The position numbers and the translations under genes are program-made. This document shows positions 34,149 to 42,536 of a stretch of DNA of 64,000 bases, piece by piece (position 1 is the stretch's first letter; each line of letters begins with the position of its first letter). Source of the DNA: Agromyces sp. Marseille-P2726 (GTDB lineage Bacteria > Actinomycetota > Actinomycetes > Actinomycetales > Microbacteriaceae). The stretch is taken from contig NZ_CADDWM010000014.1 in the NCBI RefSeq assembly GCF_902809835.1, forward strand, positions 186,001-250,000, in the 5' to 3' direction. Under the pieces are notes generated by a model. It searched no databases. It worked only from the letters and a program-made list of their open reading frames with translations, and was not told the origin of the DNA.

Positions 34149-36305
34149 CTACAGCTCGCCCGCAGCAGCCTCGGCGTCGACCTTCGCCGCGAGCTCGGCC
34201 TCGAGCCGCGCGCCCGACGGCGTCGGCACGTCGCCGAGGGCGAGGGCCTCCTCGGCGTCGAAGTCGTAGGCCGCCTGCTCGAACTGCGAGTTGTACAGGC
34301 GCCAGTAGGCACCCTTCGCCGCGATGAGCTCGTCGTGCGTGCCCTTCTCGACGATGTCGCCGTGCTCCATCACGAGGATGAGGTCGGCATCGCGGATCGT
34401 CGAGAGGCGGTGCGCGATCACGAACGAGGTGCGTCCCTCGCGCAGCGCCGCCATCGCATGCTGCACGAGCAGCTCGGTTCGGGTGTCGACGGAGGAGGTC
34501 GCCTCGTCGAGGATCAGCACCGACGGCTGGGCGACGAACGCGCGGGCGATCGTGATGAGCTGCTTCTCGCCCGCCGACACGTTCGACGCCTCCTCGTCGA
34601 GCACGGTCTCGTAGCCGTCGGGCAGGGAGTGCACGAATCGATCGACGTACGTCGCGCGCGCGGCCTCGAGGATCTCCTCGTCGGTCGCGTCCTCACGTCC
34701 GTATCGGATGTTCTCGCGAATGGTTCCGGCGAACAGCCACGGGTCCTGCAGCACCATGCCGGTACGCGCGCGCACGTCGTGCCTCGTGAGCTCGGCGATG
34801 TCCTGCCCGTTCAGCAGGATGCGACCGCCGTCGAGCTCGTAGAACCGCATGATGAGGTTCACGAGCGTCGTCTTGCCGGCACCCGTGGGTCCGACGATCG
34901 CGACCGTCTGGCCCGGCTCGACGCGGAACGACAGGTCTTCGATCAGCGGCCGCTCGGGCGTGTACGAGAACGAGACGTTCTCGAACACGATCGTGCCGTC
35001 GCCGTCGACCGGCGGGGGAGCGTCGGCCGCATCGGGCTCCTGCTCGTCGGCGTCGAGCAGTTCGAAGACCCGCTCGGCCGAGGCCGTTCCGGACTGCACT
35101 ACCGCGGCCATGCCGCCCAGCTGCGCGAGCGGCTGGGTGAACTGCTGCGAGTACTGGATGAACGCCTGCACGTCACCGAGGCGGAGCTGCCCGCTCGCGA
35201 CCATGAGGCCGCCGAGCACGGCGATGCCGACGTACGTCAGGTTGCCGATGAACATCATGCCGGGCATGATCATGCCCGCCAGGAACTGGGCCTTGAACGC
35301 CGCCTCGTACAGCTCCTCGTTCTCGGCGCGGAACTTCTCGCTCGAGTCCTTCTCGCGACCGAAGACCTTGACGAGCGCGTGACCCGAGAACGACTCCTCG
35401 ACGCGCGCGTTCAGTCGCCCGACCTTCTTCCACTGGATGCCGAAGGCCGCCTGCGACTTCGGCCCGATGAGGCCGAAGATGACGCCCATGAGCGGCAGCG
35501 ACACCAGGGTGACGAGCGCGAGCTGCCACGAGATCGAGAACATCATGATGATCACGCCGACCACGGTGAGCACGCTCGTGAGCGCACTCGACAGCGATTG
35601 CTGCATCGTCTGGGTGATGTTGTCGATGTCGTTCGTGACCCGGGAGATCAGCTCGCCCCGCTGCGTGCGGTCGAAGTAGCTCAGGGGAAGGCGGTGCACC
35701 TTCGCCTCGACGTCTTCGCGCAGGCGCCACATCGCCCGCACCATGATGACGTTGATCACGTACCCCTGGATCCACGACAGCACGGATGCCACGACGTACA
35801 GCAGCAGCACGATGATCACGACCTGGCTGAGCCGAACGAAGTCGATGCCCTCGCCCGGCGTGAGCGTCGCTGCTTCGACGATGTTCGCCAGGTCGTTCTG
35901 GCCCTGTGCACGGAGGCCCTCGACGACCTGCGCCTGCGTCACGCCCGCGGGCAGCTGCAGCGAGATGAAGCCCTCGAAGATGATGTTCGTGGCCTCGGCC
36001 AGCACCTTCGGCGCGATGACCGTGAGCACGACGCCGATGGCGCCGAGCAGCGAGACGAACGCGAACGACCACTTCCACGGGGCGAGCAGCCCGAGCATGC
36101 GGCGGAAGCTCACGCCGAAGTTCTGCGCCTTGCCCGGCTTCACGCTGTCCCAGTCGCCGGAGTTGAGGCGAGCCTGCTCGGCCAGTTCGGCCTCGATGCG
36201 CTCTTCCTCGGTCAGCTCCTGGGGCTCGGGCTGCCGCCCGTTGGCGCGAGCCCGGCCCCGGCCGCGGCCGCCGCCGGCGTCGCGGTTCTTCGTGTCGGTG
36301 CTCAT
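34149..36305 (-). CDS. ABC transporter ATP-binding/permease half, heterodimeric exporter subunit B
   Basis: The 718-residue protein has a charged N-terminal extension, then six membrane helices (about 75-390) and a complete ATPase. The ATPase shows Walker A GPTGAGKTT, Q-loop LQDPWLF, a signature VSAGEKQLITIARAF and Walker B SVLILDEATSSVD. The signature reads NVSAGEKQ rather than LSGGQ. An extra extracytoplasmic insertion (QLPAGVTQAQVVEGLRAQGQ) lies in the first transmembrane pair. ATG 36305 overlaps the stop of the partner gene (ATGA). Such pairs export lipids, peptides or drugs. Confidence 0.92.
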   Translation of the reverse strand: MSTDTKNRDAGGGRGRGRARANGRQPEPQELTEEERIEAELAEQARLNSGDWDSVKPGKAQNFGVSFRRMLGLLAPWKWSFAFVSLLGAIGVVLTVIAPKVLAEATNIIFEGFISLQLPAGVTQAQVVEGLRAQGQNDLANIVEAATLTPGEGIDFVRLSQVVIIVLLLYVVASVLSWIQGYVINVIMVRAMWRLREDVEAKVHRLPLSYFDRTQRGELISRVTNDIDNITQTMQQSLSSALTSVLTVVGVIIMMFSISWQLALVTLVSLPLMGVIFGLIGPKSQAAFGIQWKKVGRLNARVEESFSGHALVKVFGREKDSSEKFRAENEELYEAAFKAQFLAGMIMPGMMFIGNLTYVGIAVLGGLMVASGQLRLGDVQAFIQYSQQFTQPLAQLGGMAAVVQSGTASAERVFELLDADEQEPDAADAPPPVDGDGTIVFENVSFSYTPERPLIEDLSFRVEPGQTVAIVGPTGAGKTTLVNLIMRFYELDGGRILLNGQDIAELTRHDVRARTGMVLQDPWLFAGTIRENIRYGREDATDEEILEAARATYVDRFVHSLPDGYETVLDEEASNVSAGEKQLITIARAFVAQPSVLILDEATSSVDTRTELLVQHAMAALREGRTSFVIAHRLSTIRDADLILVMEHGDIVEKGTHDELIAAKGAYWRLYNSQFEQAAYDFDAEEALALGDVPTPSGARLEAELAAKVDAEAAAGEL

Positions 36306-38035
36306 GCCGTGGCCTCCACCCCGAGCTGGGATTCGACGATCTCGCGATAGGTCTTCGACGTCTCGAGCAACTCGTCGTGCGTGCCCAGGCCGACCATGCC
36401 GCCGTCTTCGAGCACGATGATGCGGTCGGCGTCGGTGATCGTCGAGACGCGCTGCGCGACGACGATCTTCGTCACGTCGGGCAGCTCTCGCCACAACGCC
36501 TGTCTCAGACGCGCGTCGGTGGTGAGGTCGAGCGCCGAGAACGAGTCGTCGAACACGAGGATGTCGGGGTTGTGCACGATCGCGCGCGCGATCGCGAGCC
36601 GCTGGCGCTGCCCGCCCGAGACGTTCGTGCCGCCCTGGGAGATCCGCGCGTTGAGGCCGCCCTCCATCTCGGCGACGAAGTCGCGGCCCTGCGCGATCTC
36701 GAGCGCGTGCCAGAGCTCGGCATCGGTGGCGTCTTCACGACCGAATCGCAGGTTGGATGCCACGGTGCCGGCGAACAGGAACGGACGCTGCGGCACGAGG
36801 CCGATCGTCTTCCACAGGCGGTCGAGGTCGGCCTGGCGCACGTCGACGCCGTTCACCCGGACCGAGCCGCCGGTGGCATCGAAGAGCCGCGGGATCAGCG
36901 ACACGAGCGTGGTCTTGCCGGCGCCCGTGGACCCCACGACGGCCACGGTCTCGCCCGGGTCCGCGCGGAAGGTGATGCCCGCGAGCACGGGGTGCTGGGC
37001 ACCCGGGTAGGCGAACTCGACGTCGCGGAACTCGACCGTGCCCGGCTCGGGGAACTCGGTGATCGGGTTCTCGGGGCGGTGAAGGGTCGACTCGCTGGCG
37101 AGCACCTCGCTGATGCGCTCGGCCGACACCGCAGCCCTCGGGATCATGATCGTCGTGAACGCGGCCATGAGCACGCCGCTCAGGATGATGCCCACGTACT
37201 GCATGAATGCGAAGAGCGTGCCGATCTGCACGCCGCCCTCGTCGACCTCGATCGCACCGAACCAGATGACGCCGATGACGGTGACGTTGAGCACCAGCAT
37301 GAAGAGCGGGAAGAGCGTGATGAAGAGCGTGCCCACGCGCCGGCCGACATCCATGATGTCGGTGTTGGCGACCCGGAAGCGGCCCTCCTCGATCGCCTCG
37401 CGCACGAACGCCCGGACGACCCGGATGCCGGTGAGCTGCTCGCGCAGGATGCGGTTCACGGCGTCGAGCCGCTTCTGGTAGAGCCGGAACAGCGGCACCA
37501 TCAGCAGGATGACGAAGCTCGCCACCACGAGGATCGTGCCGACCGATGCCCAGATCAGCCAGCTGAGCCCGACGTCTTGGCGCAGCGCCATGACGATGCC
37601 GCCGATCGCGAGCAGCGGCGCGCTCACGAGCATGGTGGCGCCCGTCATCGCGAGCATCTGCACCTGCTGCACGTCGTTCGTGTTGCGCGTGATGAGCGAC
37701 CCCGGCCCGAACTGCGACACCTCGCGCTCGGAGAAGGCGCTGACCTTGTCGAAGACGTCGTTGCGGATGTCGCGGCCGACCCGCATGGCCGCCTTGGCGG
37801 CGAAGTACGTCGCGATGATCGCGGCGGTGATCTGCCCGAGCGAGATCGCGAGCATGAACGCGCCGGTCGACCAGATGTAGCCCGTGTCACCCTTCGCGAC
37901 GCCCTCGTCGATGATGTCGGCGTTGAGGCTCGGAAGGTAGAGGGAGCCGAGTGCGGACGCGAACTGGAACACCAGCACGCCCAGCAACAGCCATCGGTAG
38001 GGCTTCAGATAGCGGAGGAGCAGTTTTCCGAGCAT
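36302..38035 (-). CDS. ABC transporter ATP-binding/permease half, heterodimeric exporter subunit A
   Basis: The 577-residue half-transporter begins MLGKLLLRYLKPYRWLLLGV. It has six membrane helices and an ATPase with Walker A GSTGAGKTT, signature NVSGGQRQRLAIARA and Walker B ILVFDDSFSALD. The residue after Walker B is Asp followed by Asp-Ser rather than the usual catalytic Glu. This marks a degenerate site, as in heterodimeric exporters such as BmrC/TM287. GGAG precedes ATG 38035 by about 5 nt. It is coupled to the next gene by a 4-bp overlap and is divergent from the aidB-like gene. Confidence 0.92.
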   Translation of the reverse strand: MLGKLLLRYLKPYRWLLLGVLVFQFASALGSLYLPSLNADIIDEGVAKGDTGYIWSTGAFMLAISLGQITAAIIATYFAAKAAMRVGRDIRNDVFDKVSAFSEREVSQFGPGSLITRNTNDVQQVQMLAMTGATMLVSAPLLAIGGIVMALRQDVGLSWLIWASVGTILVVASFVILLMVPLFRLYQKRLDAVNRILREQLTGIRVVRAFVREAIEEGRFRVANTDIMDVGRRVGTLFITLFPLFMLVLNVTVIGVIWFGAIEVDEGGVQIGTLFAFMQYVGIILSGVLMAAFTTIMIPRAAVSAERISEVLASESTLHRPENPITEFPEPGTVEFRDVEFAYPGAQHPVLAGITFRADPGETVAVVGSTGAGKTTLVSLIPRLFDATGGSVRVNGVDVRQADLDRLWKTIGLVPQRPFLFAGTVASNLRFGREDATDAELWHALEIAQGRDFVAEMEGGLNARISQGGTNVSGGQRQRLAIARAIVHNPDILVFDDSFSALDLTTDARLRQALWRELPDVTKIVVAQRVSTITDADRIIVLEDGGMVGLGTHDELLETSKTYREIVESQLGVEATA

Positions 38036-38246
38036 GGGACTCCGAGATCGAACGAGGTGTGAGGGATGTGAGACGCGGGGGACGACGCGTGGTGCAGGGT
38101 CGGGCGGGAGGCCCGGCGATGCACCCGTCAAGTCTGCATCCAAGCGGATGCCTCCGACATCCTTCGCTCGGGGGATATCGCTGAGAGCGCAATCACGCTG
38201 CCGACGGGTCGGCTGTCCATCGCAGAATGGACGGCGGAGGTCGAGG

Positions 38247-39929
38247 ATGCCCGAGACGCACGAGGTCCTGAACCAGGCGCCGCCCCGCGAGGGCGTCGAC
38301 GAGTACGCGGCGAACGTGCCGCTCGTCGAGGCGGTGGCGAGATGGGGGCGCGGTGGCGGCTCCGGAGCGTCGGCGCTGCACGACGTGGGCCGGCTCGTCG
38401 GCACCGCGGGGTTCCAGCACGATGCCGAGCGCGCGAACACGCATCCGCCGGTGCTGCACACGCACGACCGCTGGGGCGGCCGCATCGACGAGGTCGAGTA
38501 CGACGACGCGTACCACCGCATCATGACCGCGGCGATCGGCGCAGGCGCGCACACGTCGGCCTGGGCGGATCCCGGCCCGGGTGCGAACGTCGACCGGGCC
38601 GCGGCGTTCTTCCTCTTCGCCCAGGTCGAGCCCGGCCACGCCTGCCCGGTGTCGATGACGCACTCGGCGGTGCCGGTGCTCGAGCTCGCAGCATCCCGAT
38701 TGCGAGACGAGTGGATGCCGCGGCTGCTGAGCCGCGAGTACGAGCCGGGTCTCGGGGGAAGCGGTCTCGAGACGGCTGCTGCGCTGCCTCCTCGACCCGC
38801 AGCGGGGGCGCTCATCGGCATGGCCATGACCGAGAAGCAGGGCGGATCCGACGTGCGGGCCAACACGACCCGTGCCGAGCCCGCCGGCGGCGACGGCCCC
38901 TGGGGCCGCGAGTTCCGGCTGGCGGGCCACAAGTGGTTCTGCAGCGCGCCCATGAGCGACGCGTTCCTCGTGATCGCGCAGGCGCCGGGCGGGCTCAGCT
39001 GCTTCTTCGTGCCGCGCGTGCTGCCCGACGGCTCACGGAACGTGTTCCGCATCCAGCGGCTGAAGGACAAGCTCGGCAACCGGTCGAACGCGTCGAGCGA
39101 GGTCGAGTTCGAGGGCACGAGCGGGTGCCTCGTCGGCGAGGAGGGCCGCGGCGTCGCCACGATCGTGCAGATGGTGACGCGCACGCGGCTCGACTGCGTC
39201 ATCGGCAGCGCGGCCGGCATGCGGCAGTCGGTGGCCGAGGCGGCGTGGCACGTGCGCCATCGCAGCGCATTCGGGGCGCTGCTCGTCGACCAGCCGACGA
39301 TGGCGGCGGTCGTCGCCGACCTGGCGCTCGAGTCCGAGGCGGCGACACTGACCGCGATGCGCCTGGCCCGGGCCTACGACGACGACGCCTCGGGCACGGA
39401 GGTCGCATTCCGGCGCCTCGCCACGGCCGTGTCGAAGTACTGGGTGTGCAAGCGTGGACCGGGCCACGCCTACGAGGCGCTCGAGTGCCTCGGCGGCAAC
39501 GGCTACACCGAGGCGTTCCCGCTCGCGCGCCGCTACCGCGAGCAGCCGCTGCTCGCGATCTGGGAGGGCTCGGGCAACGTCATCGCCCTCGACGTGCTGC
39601 GCGTGCTCGCGCGGGAGCCCGAGTCGTTCGAGGCGTTCTTCGAGGTGGTCGGGGCGGCGACCGGCGAGCACGCCGCGTTCGACCTGGCGCTCGCCGAGGC
39701 GCGGTCGGTTGTGACCGAGGTGGCGACGGATGCCGCGGGCGCCGCCGCCCGGGCGCGGGAGCTCACCGAACGGCTGGCCCTCGTGCTGCAGGCCTCGCTG
39801 CTCCTGCAGCATTCGCCGGTCGCAGTCGCCGACGGATTCGTGCGCACGCGCCTCGAGGGCGGCGGCGGCACGCAATACGGTGCCCTTCCCCCGGGCGTCG
39901 ACACGACGGCGATCCTCGCGCGGGCGTGA
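38247..39929 (+). CDS. aidB: Acyl-CoA dehydrogenase family protein, AidB-like
   Basis: The 560-residue flavoprotein matches AidB along its length: CPVSMTHSAVPVL, GMAMTEKQGGSDVRANTT, KWFCSAPMSDAFLVIAQ, TRLDCVIGSAAGMRQSV, ALECLGGNGYTEAF and LAIWEGSGNVIALDVLRVL. E. coli AidB binds FAD and DNA and is part of the alkylation response; its reaction remains unclear. Residues about 173-184, just before the TEKQGGSDV block, are encoded by a dispersed repeat. GGAGG lies about 7 nt before ATG 38247. The 211-bp upstream gap shared with the exporter shows no clear promoter. Confidence 0.9.
   Translation: MPETHEVLNQAPPREGVDEYAANVPLVEAVARWGRGGGSGASALHDVGRLVGTAGFQHDAERANTHPPVLHTHDRWGGRIDEVEYDDAYHRIMTAAIGAGAHTSAWADPGPGANVDRAAAFFLFAQVEPGHACPVSMTHSAVPVLELAASRLRDEWMPRLLSREYEPGLGGSGLETAAALPPRPAAGALIGMAMTEKQGGSDVRANTTRAEPAGGDGPWGREFRLAGHKWFCSAPMSDAFLVIAQAPGGLSCFFVPRVLPDGSRNVFRIQRLKDKLGNRSNASSEVEFEGTSGCLVGEEGRGVATIVQMVTRTRLDCVIGSAAGMRQSVAEAAWHVRHRSAFGALLVDQPTMAAVVADLALESEAATLTAMRLARAYDDDASGTEVAFRRLATAVSKYWVCKRGPGHAYEALECLGGNGYTEAFPLARRYREQPLLAIWEGSGNVIALDVLRVLAREPESFEAFFEVVGAATGEHAAFDLALAEARSVVTEVATDAAGAAARARELTERLALVLQASLLLQHSPVAVADGFVRTRLEGGGGTQYGALPPGVDTTAILARA
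38763..38797. repeat. Dispersed repeat copy inside the aidB-like gene
   Basis: GGTCTCGAGACGGCTGCTGC continuing to GCTGCCTCCTCGACCC is a family member read in frame. It is preceded by a partial GGGTCTCGG. It encodes GLETAAALPPRP. Confidence 0.7.
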
Positions 39930-40050
39930 GGCCGCGGCATCGGCCTGTGCCGGCGGGTTCGGGTGCGGCGATGCTCGCGCGGGCCTGAGGCCGCGGCATC
40001 GGCTGTTCCGCGGGTGCGGCTCCTCGCGCGGGCCTGAGGCCGCGGCATCC
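39915..40050. repeat. Three spaced copies of the aidB-like gene 3' end
   Basis: CTCGCGCGGGC(G/C)TGAGG then CCGCGGCATC occurs at 39915-39944, 39974-40003 and 40023-40050. The first copy contains the aidB-like stop codon, and each later copy repeats the last codons and the TGA. It fills the first third of the 348-bp gap to the reductase gene. Confidence 0.8.
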
Positions 40051-40136
40051 ACCCCTGCCGGCGGAGCCATTCCGTCCGTGATGATCTCGTGACGACCCGT
40101 ACCCGGCCCGACGACTGCCTTCGTTCTTCGCGCTCG

Positions 40137-40168
40137 GTGCCGAAGTGCCGGAGTGCCGAAGTGCCGGA
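40137..40168. repeat. Four-copy octamer repeat GTGCCGAA/GTGCCGGA
   Basis: Two variants alternate without spacing (GAA, GGA, GAA, GGA). A second four-copy array of the same octamer occurs at 52314-52345. The rest of the intergenic space up to 40277 has no further feature I can support. Confidence 0.8.
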
Positions 40169-40277
40169 GATTCGCGAGAGGAAATGGTTCTCGGATCGGT
40201 GCGCGAATGTACGGCTCCGTTGTCTGCGACGGCTGCGCCTCTGGTGCCGGGCGGCGCCCGGCGGGAGGATGTGGAGC

Positions 40278-40856
40278 ATGCGCAGGATCACGGTGAACAA
40301 CAACGTCTCGCTCGACGGCGTCATGCAGGCGCCGATGGCGCCCGACGAGGACACGCGCGGGGGCTTCCGCCACGGCGGCTGGGCGGTCGCGGGCAGCGAC
40401 GAGGCGCTCGCCGCCGAGATGGGCGTCGGCACGGACTCCGACGGCGCCCTGCTGTTCGGCCACCGCACGTACCGCACCATGGCCTCGTTCTGGCCTCACC
40501 AGACCGACGGCAACCCGTACACCGAGTACATGAACCGCGTCGAGAAGTACGTGACCTCGTGGAACGCCGCGACGCAACTGGACTGGCAGAACTCGACGCT
40601 CCTCGCGGGCGATGCGGTCGACACCGTCCGCACGCTCAAGGATTCCGACGGCCCCGATCTCACGATCCTCGGCAGCGGTCAGCTCCTCCGCACCCTGGCG
40701 TCGGCCGGGCTCATCGACGAGTACGTGCTCATCATCCATCCGGTCGTCCTCGGCTCGGGCACTCGCCTGTTCGGCGACACGCATCAACAGCTCGAGCTCA
40801 CCCGCAGCGTGACGACCCCGAAGGGCGTGACCGTCGCACACTACCGAGCCGCGTGA
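40278..40856 (+). CDS. Dihydrofolate reductase family (RibD C-terminal-like) protein
   Basis: The 192-residue protein begins MRRITVNNNVSLDGVMQAP and has LLFGHRTYRTMASFWP, LTILGSGQLLRTLASAGLIDEYVLIIHPVVLGSGTRLFGD. This is the common DHFR/RibD-fold family, annotated as NADPH-dependent reductases of unknown substrate. GGGAGG sits 9 nt before ATG 40278; the in-frame ATG at 40269 is too close to that site. No sign of genuine folate-enzyme activity is inferred. It converges with the Nudix gene. Confidence 0.88.
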   Translation: MRRITVNNNVSLDGVMQAPMAPDEDTRGGFRHGGWAVAGSDEALAAEMGVGTDSDGALLFGHRTYRTMASFWPHQTDGNPYTEYMNRVEKYVTSWNAATQLDWQNSTLLAGDAVDTVRTLKDSDGPDLTILGSGQLLRTLASAGLIDEYVLIIHPVVLGSGTRLFGDTHQQLELTRSVTTPKGVTVAHYRAA

Positions 40857-40881
40857 ACCGGGCGGCGCGGGCCCGGGATGA

Positions 40882-41343
40882 TCACGCGCCGGCGACGAAT
40901 CGCTCGAGCGCATCGAGGGCCGGACGCTGGCCCTTCACGAGCCGTTCGCGAGCGACGTCGAGCCGGAACCACGCCGCCGCATCGAACTCGGGGAACGACT
41001 GCCGACGCCCCGACCTCGGCGGCCACTCGATCTCGAACAGGTTGCTGTCGATCTCGCTCGCGTCGAAGTCGGACTCGCCCGCGAACACCGCCACGACCTT
41101 GCCCGACGCGTACCTGAACGCGCCGAGCTCGATGTACGGCACGTCGGGTGCGGGTCGGCCCAGCTCCTCCTCGAACTCGCGCAGCGCCGCGACGAGCGGA
41201 TCCTCGTCGGTGTACGTGCCCTTCGGGATGGACCACGCGGCCACCTCCTTGCCACGCCAGAACGGCCCGCCCATGTGCCCGAGCAGCACCTCGAGCGCGC
41301 CGTCGCGCCGGAAGAGCAGGACGCCCGCACTCGTCTCCGCCAT
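40882..41343 (-). CDS. Nudix hydrolase
   Basis: The 153-residue protein has the Nudix box in GTYTDEDPLVAALREFEEELG, containing the REFEEELG core, which would cleave a nucleoside diphosphate linked to another group. The spacer between the box glycine and the first glutamate is one residue shorter than the standard pattern. The N-terminus SAGVLLFRRDGALEVLLGHMGG is typical of this subgroup. No Shine-Dalgarno; TAGCGT lies 6 nt before the ATG, suggesting a leaderless mRNA. Confidence 0.9.
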   Translation of the reverse strand: MAETSAGVLLFRRDGALEVLLGHMGGPFWRGKEVAAWSIPKGTYTDEDPLVAALREFEEELGRPAPDVPYIELGAFRYASGKVVAVFAGESDFDASEIDSNLFEIEWPPRSGRRQSFPEFDAAAWFRLDVARERLVKGQRPALDALERFVAGA

Positions 41344-41377
41344 GTGGAAACGCTAGCGCCGACCCGCCGGCTGCGGC

Positions 41378-42388
41378 TCATCGCATCCAGACGAACGGCG
41401 GATGCCCCGCCACGACCTCTCGCGACACGACGAGCCCGGCGAGCCGCACGGCGCCGTCGAGCGGGCTGCCCGCCGGCGCGACCAACTCGGCGTGCGGCGC
41501 GAGCCGGGCGAACTCCCGCTCGAACGCAGCGGCGAACACGCCACCCGCCGAGAAGACGCCTCCCGTCCCGGCCGCCAGCGGCGGGATCCCGGGGTCGAGG
41601 GCGGCGGCGAGGGTGGCGGCGACCCCGGCGCCCGCCCGTCGCATGATGTCGGATGCCACGGGGTCGTCCGAATCCGCGAGCCCGGCGACATCCGCCGCGA
41701 ACTCCGCGAGCAGCGCGGCCCGGTCGGGCCGGCCGAGCAGCTGCCCGGGCCACGACGGCGCGGAGCCGAACCGTTCGACCGCCGCCGCGAGGAGTGCCGC
41801 GGCATCCGTCGTCACGCCGTCGTGGGTGCGGATGGCGGCCTTCAGGCCCTCGATGCCGATCCACGCGCCCGAGCCGCGGTCGTCGAAGAGGTGGCCCCAT
41901 CCGCCGACGCGCTTCCATCGCTCGCCGAGGTCGGTGCCGATCGCGATCGCGCCAGTGCCGACGGCGACGACGGCACCGCCGCGTCCGCCGAGCGCGCCGA
42001 GATGCGCCGTCACGGCATCCACGGCCAGAGCGACGGATGCCCCGCCGGCGGCGGCCGCGAGGCGCTCGAGCCCCGCGACCGGATCGGAGACGAGAGATGC
42101 CAGCCCGGTGGCACCGACGCCGACCGCCGCGATCGCGGCATCCGGCCGCTCGAGACGCACCGCCTCGATGAGCGACGCGGCGACGTCGAGCACCGTCGAG
42201 CCGCCGGAGTCGACGCTGACGCGTGCGCCGTCGAAGCGTTGCCGCTCGTCGGGGGAGGTCGTCGTGAACCGTTCGAGCGCCGCGCGGGACCCGGTTCCGC
42301 CCACGTCGATGCCGAGAATCCAGCCCGATGACGTATCGTGCCTCGTCGGGTCGACCGCCGACGGGCCGGGGTTCGGGGCGGTGCTCAC
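41378..42388 (-). CDS. BadF/BadG-type sugar kinase, probable N-acetylglucosamine kinase
   Basis: The 336-residue protein has the ASKHA-fold phosphate-1 loop GIDVGGTGSRAAL near residue 26 and phosphate-2/adenosine regions VVAVGTGAIAIGTD and GGVFSAGGVF. A HLFDDRGSGAWIG block is typical of BadF/BadG/BcrA and GlcNAc-kinase families. Given the divergent peptidoglycan-sugar operon, phosphorylation of GlcNAc released by NagZ is the likely job. GTG 42388 lies 6 nt after TAGGCT, so the mRNA may be leaderless. It shares the 148-bp upstream region with the import operon. Confidence 0.85.
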   Translation of the reverse strand: MSTAPNPGPSAVDPTRHDTSSGWILGIDVGGTGSRAALERFTTTSPDERQRFDGARVSVDSGGSTVLDVAASLIEAVRLERPDAAIAAVGVGATGLASLVSDPVAGLERLAAAAGGASVALAVDAVTAHLGALGGRGGAVVAVGTGAIAIGTDLGERWKRVGGWGHLFDDRGSGAWIGIEGLKAAIRTHDGVTTDAAALLAAAVERFGSAPSWPGQLLGRPDRAALLAEFAADVAGLADSDDPVASDIMRRAGAGVAATLAAALDPGIPPLAAGTGGVFSAGGVFAAAFEREFARLAPHAELVAPAGSPLDGAVRLAGLVVSREVVAGHPPFVWMR

Positions 42389-42441
42389 GACGAGAGCCTA
42401 CGCGGGTCGCGTCGGCCCGTATTCGAGTGTTCGGAAGTTTG

Positions 42442-42470
42442 TTGCAAAAAAGAAATCGTTGACGAATACT
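42442..42470 (+). promoter_or_regulatory. Predicted promoter of the amino-sugar operon with flanking inverted repeat
   Basis: TTGCAA (42442-42447) and AATACT (42465-42470) are separated by 17 bp, each matching 4/6 consensus positions, in an unusually A+T-rich stretch. GGAAGT (42433-42438) and ACTTCC (42471-42476) form a perfect inverted repeat around the promoter, a plausible regulator site. The RpiR protein encoded at the operon end is the obvious candidate. Confidence 0.5.
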
Positions 42471-42536
42471 ACTTCCAGAGTCACATTCCCCGGCGCCGTC
42501 GTGCGCCATCGAGCGATGTTCAACGAGGAGACATCC

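Noticed and set aside
39915-40050. Spaced repeats after aidB considered as a CRISPR array
   Set aside because: Only three copies, irregular spacing, G/C-rich spacers related to each other, and no cas genes nearby.
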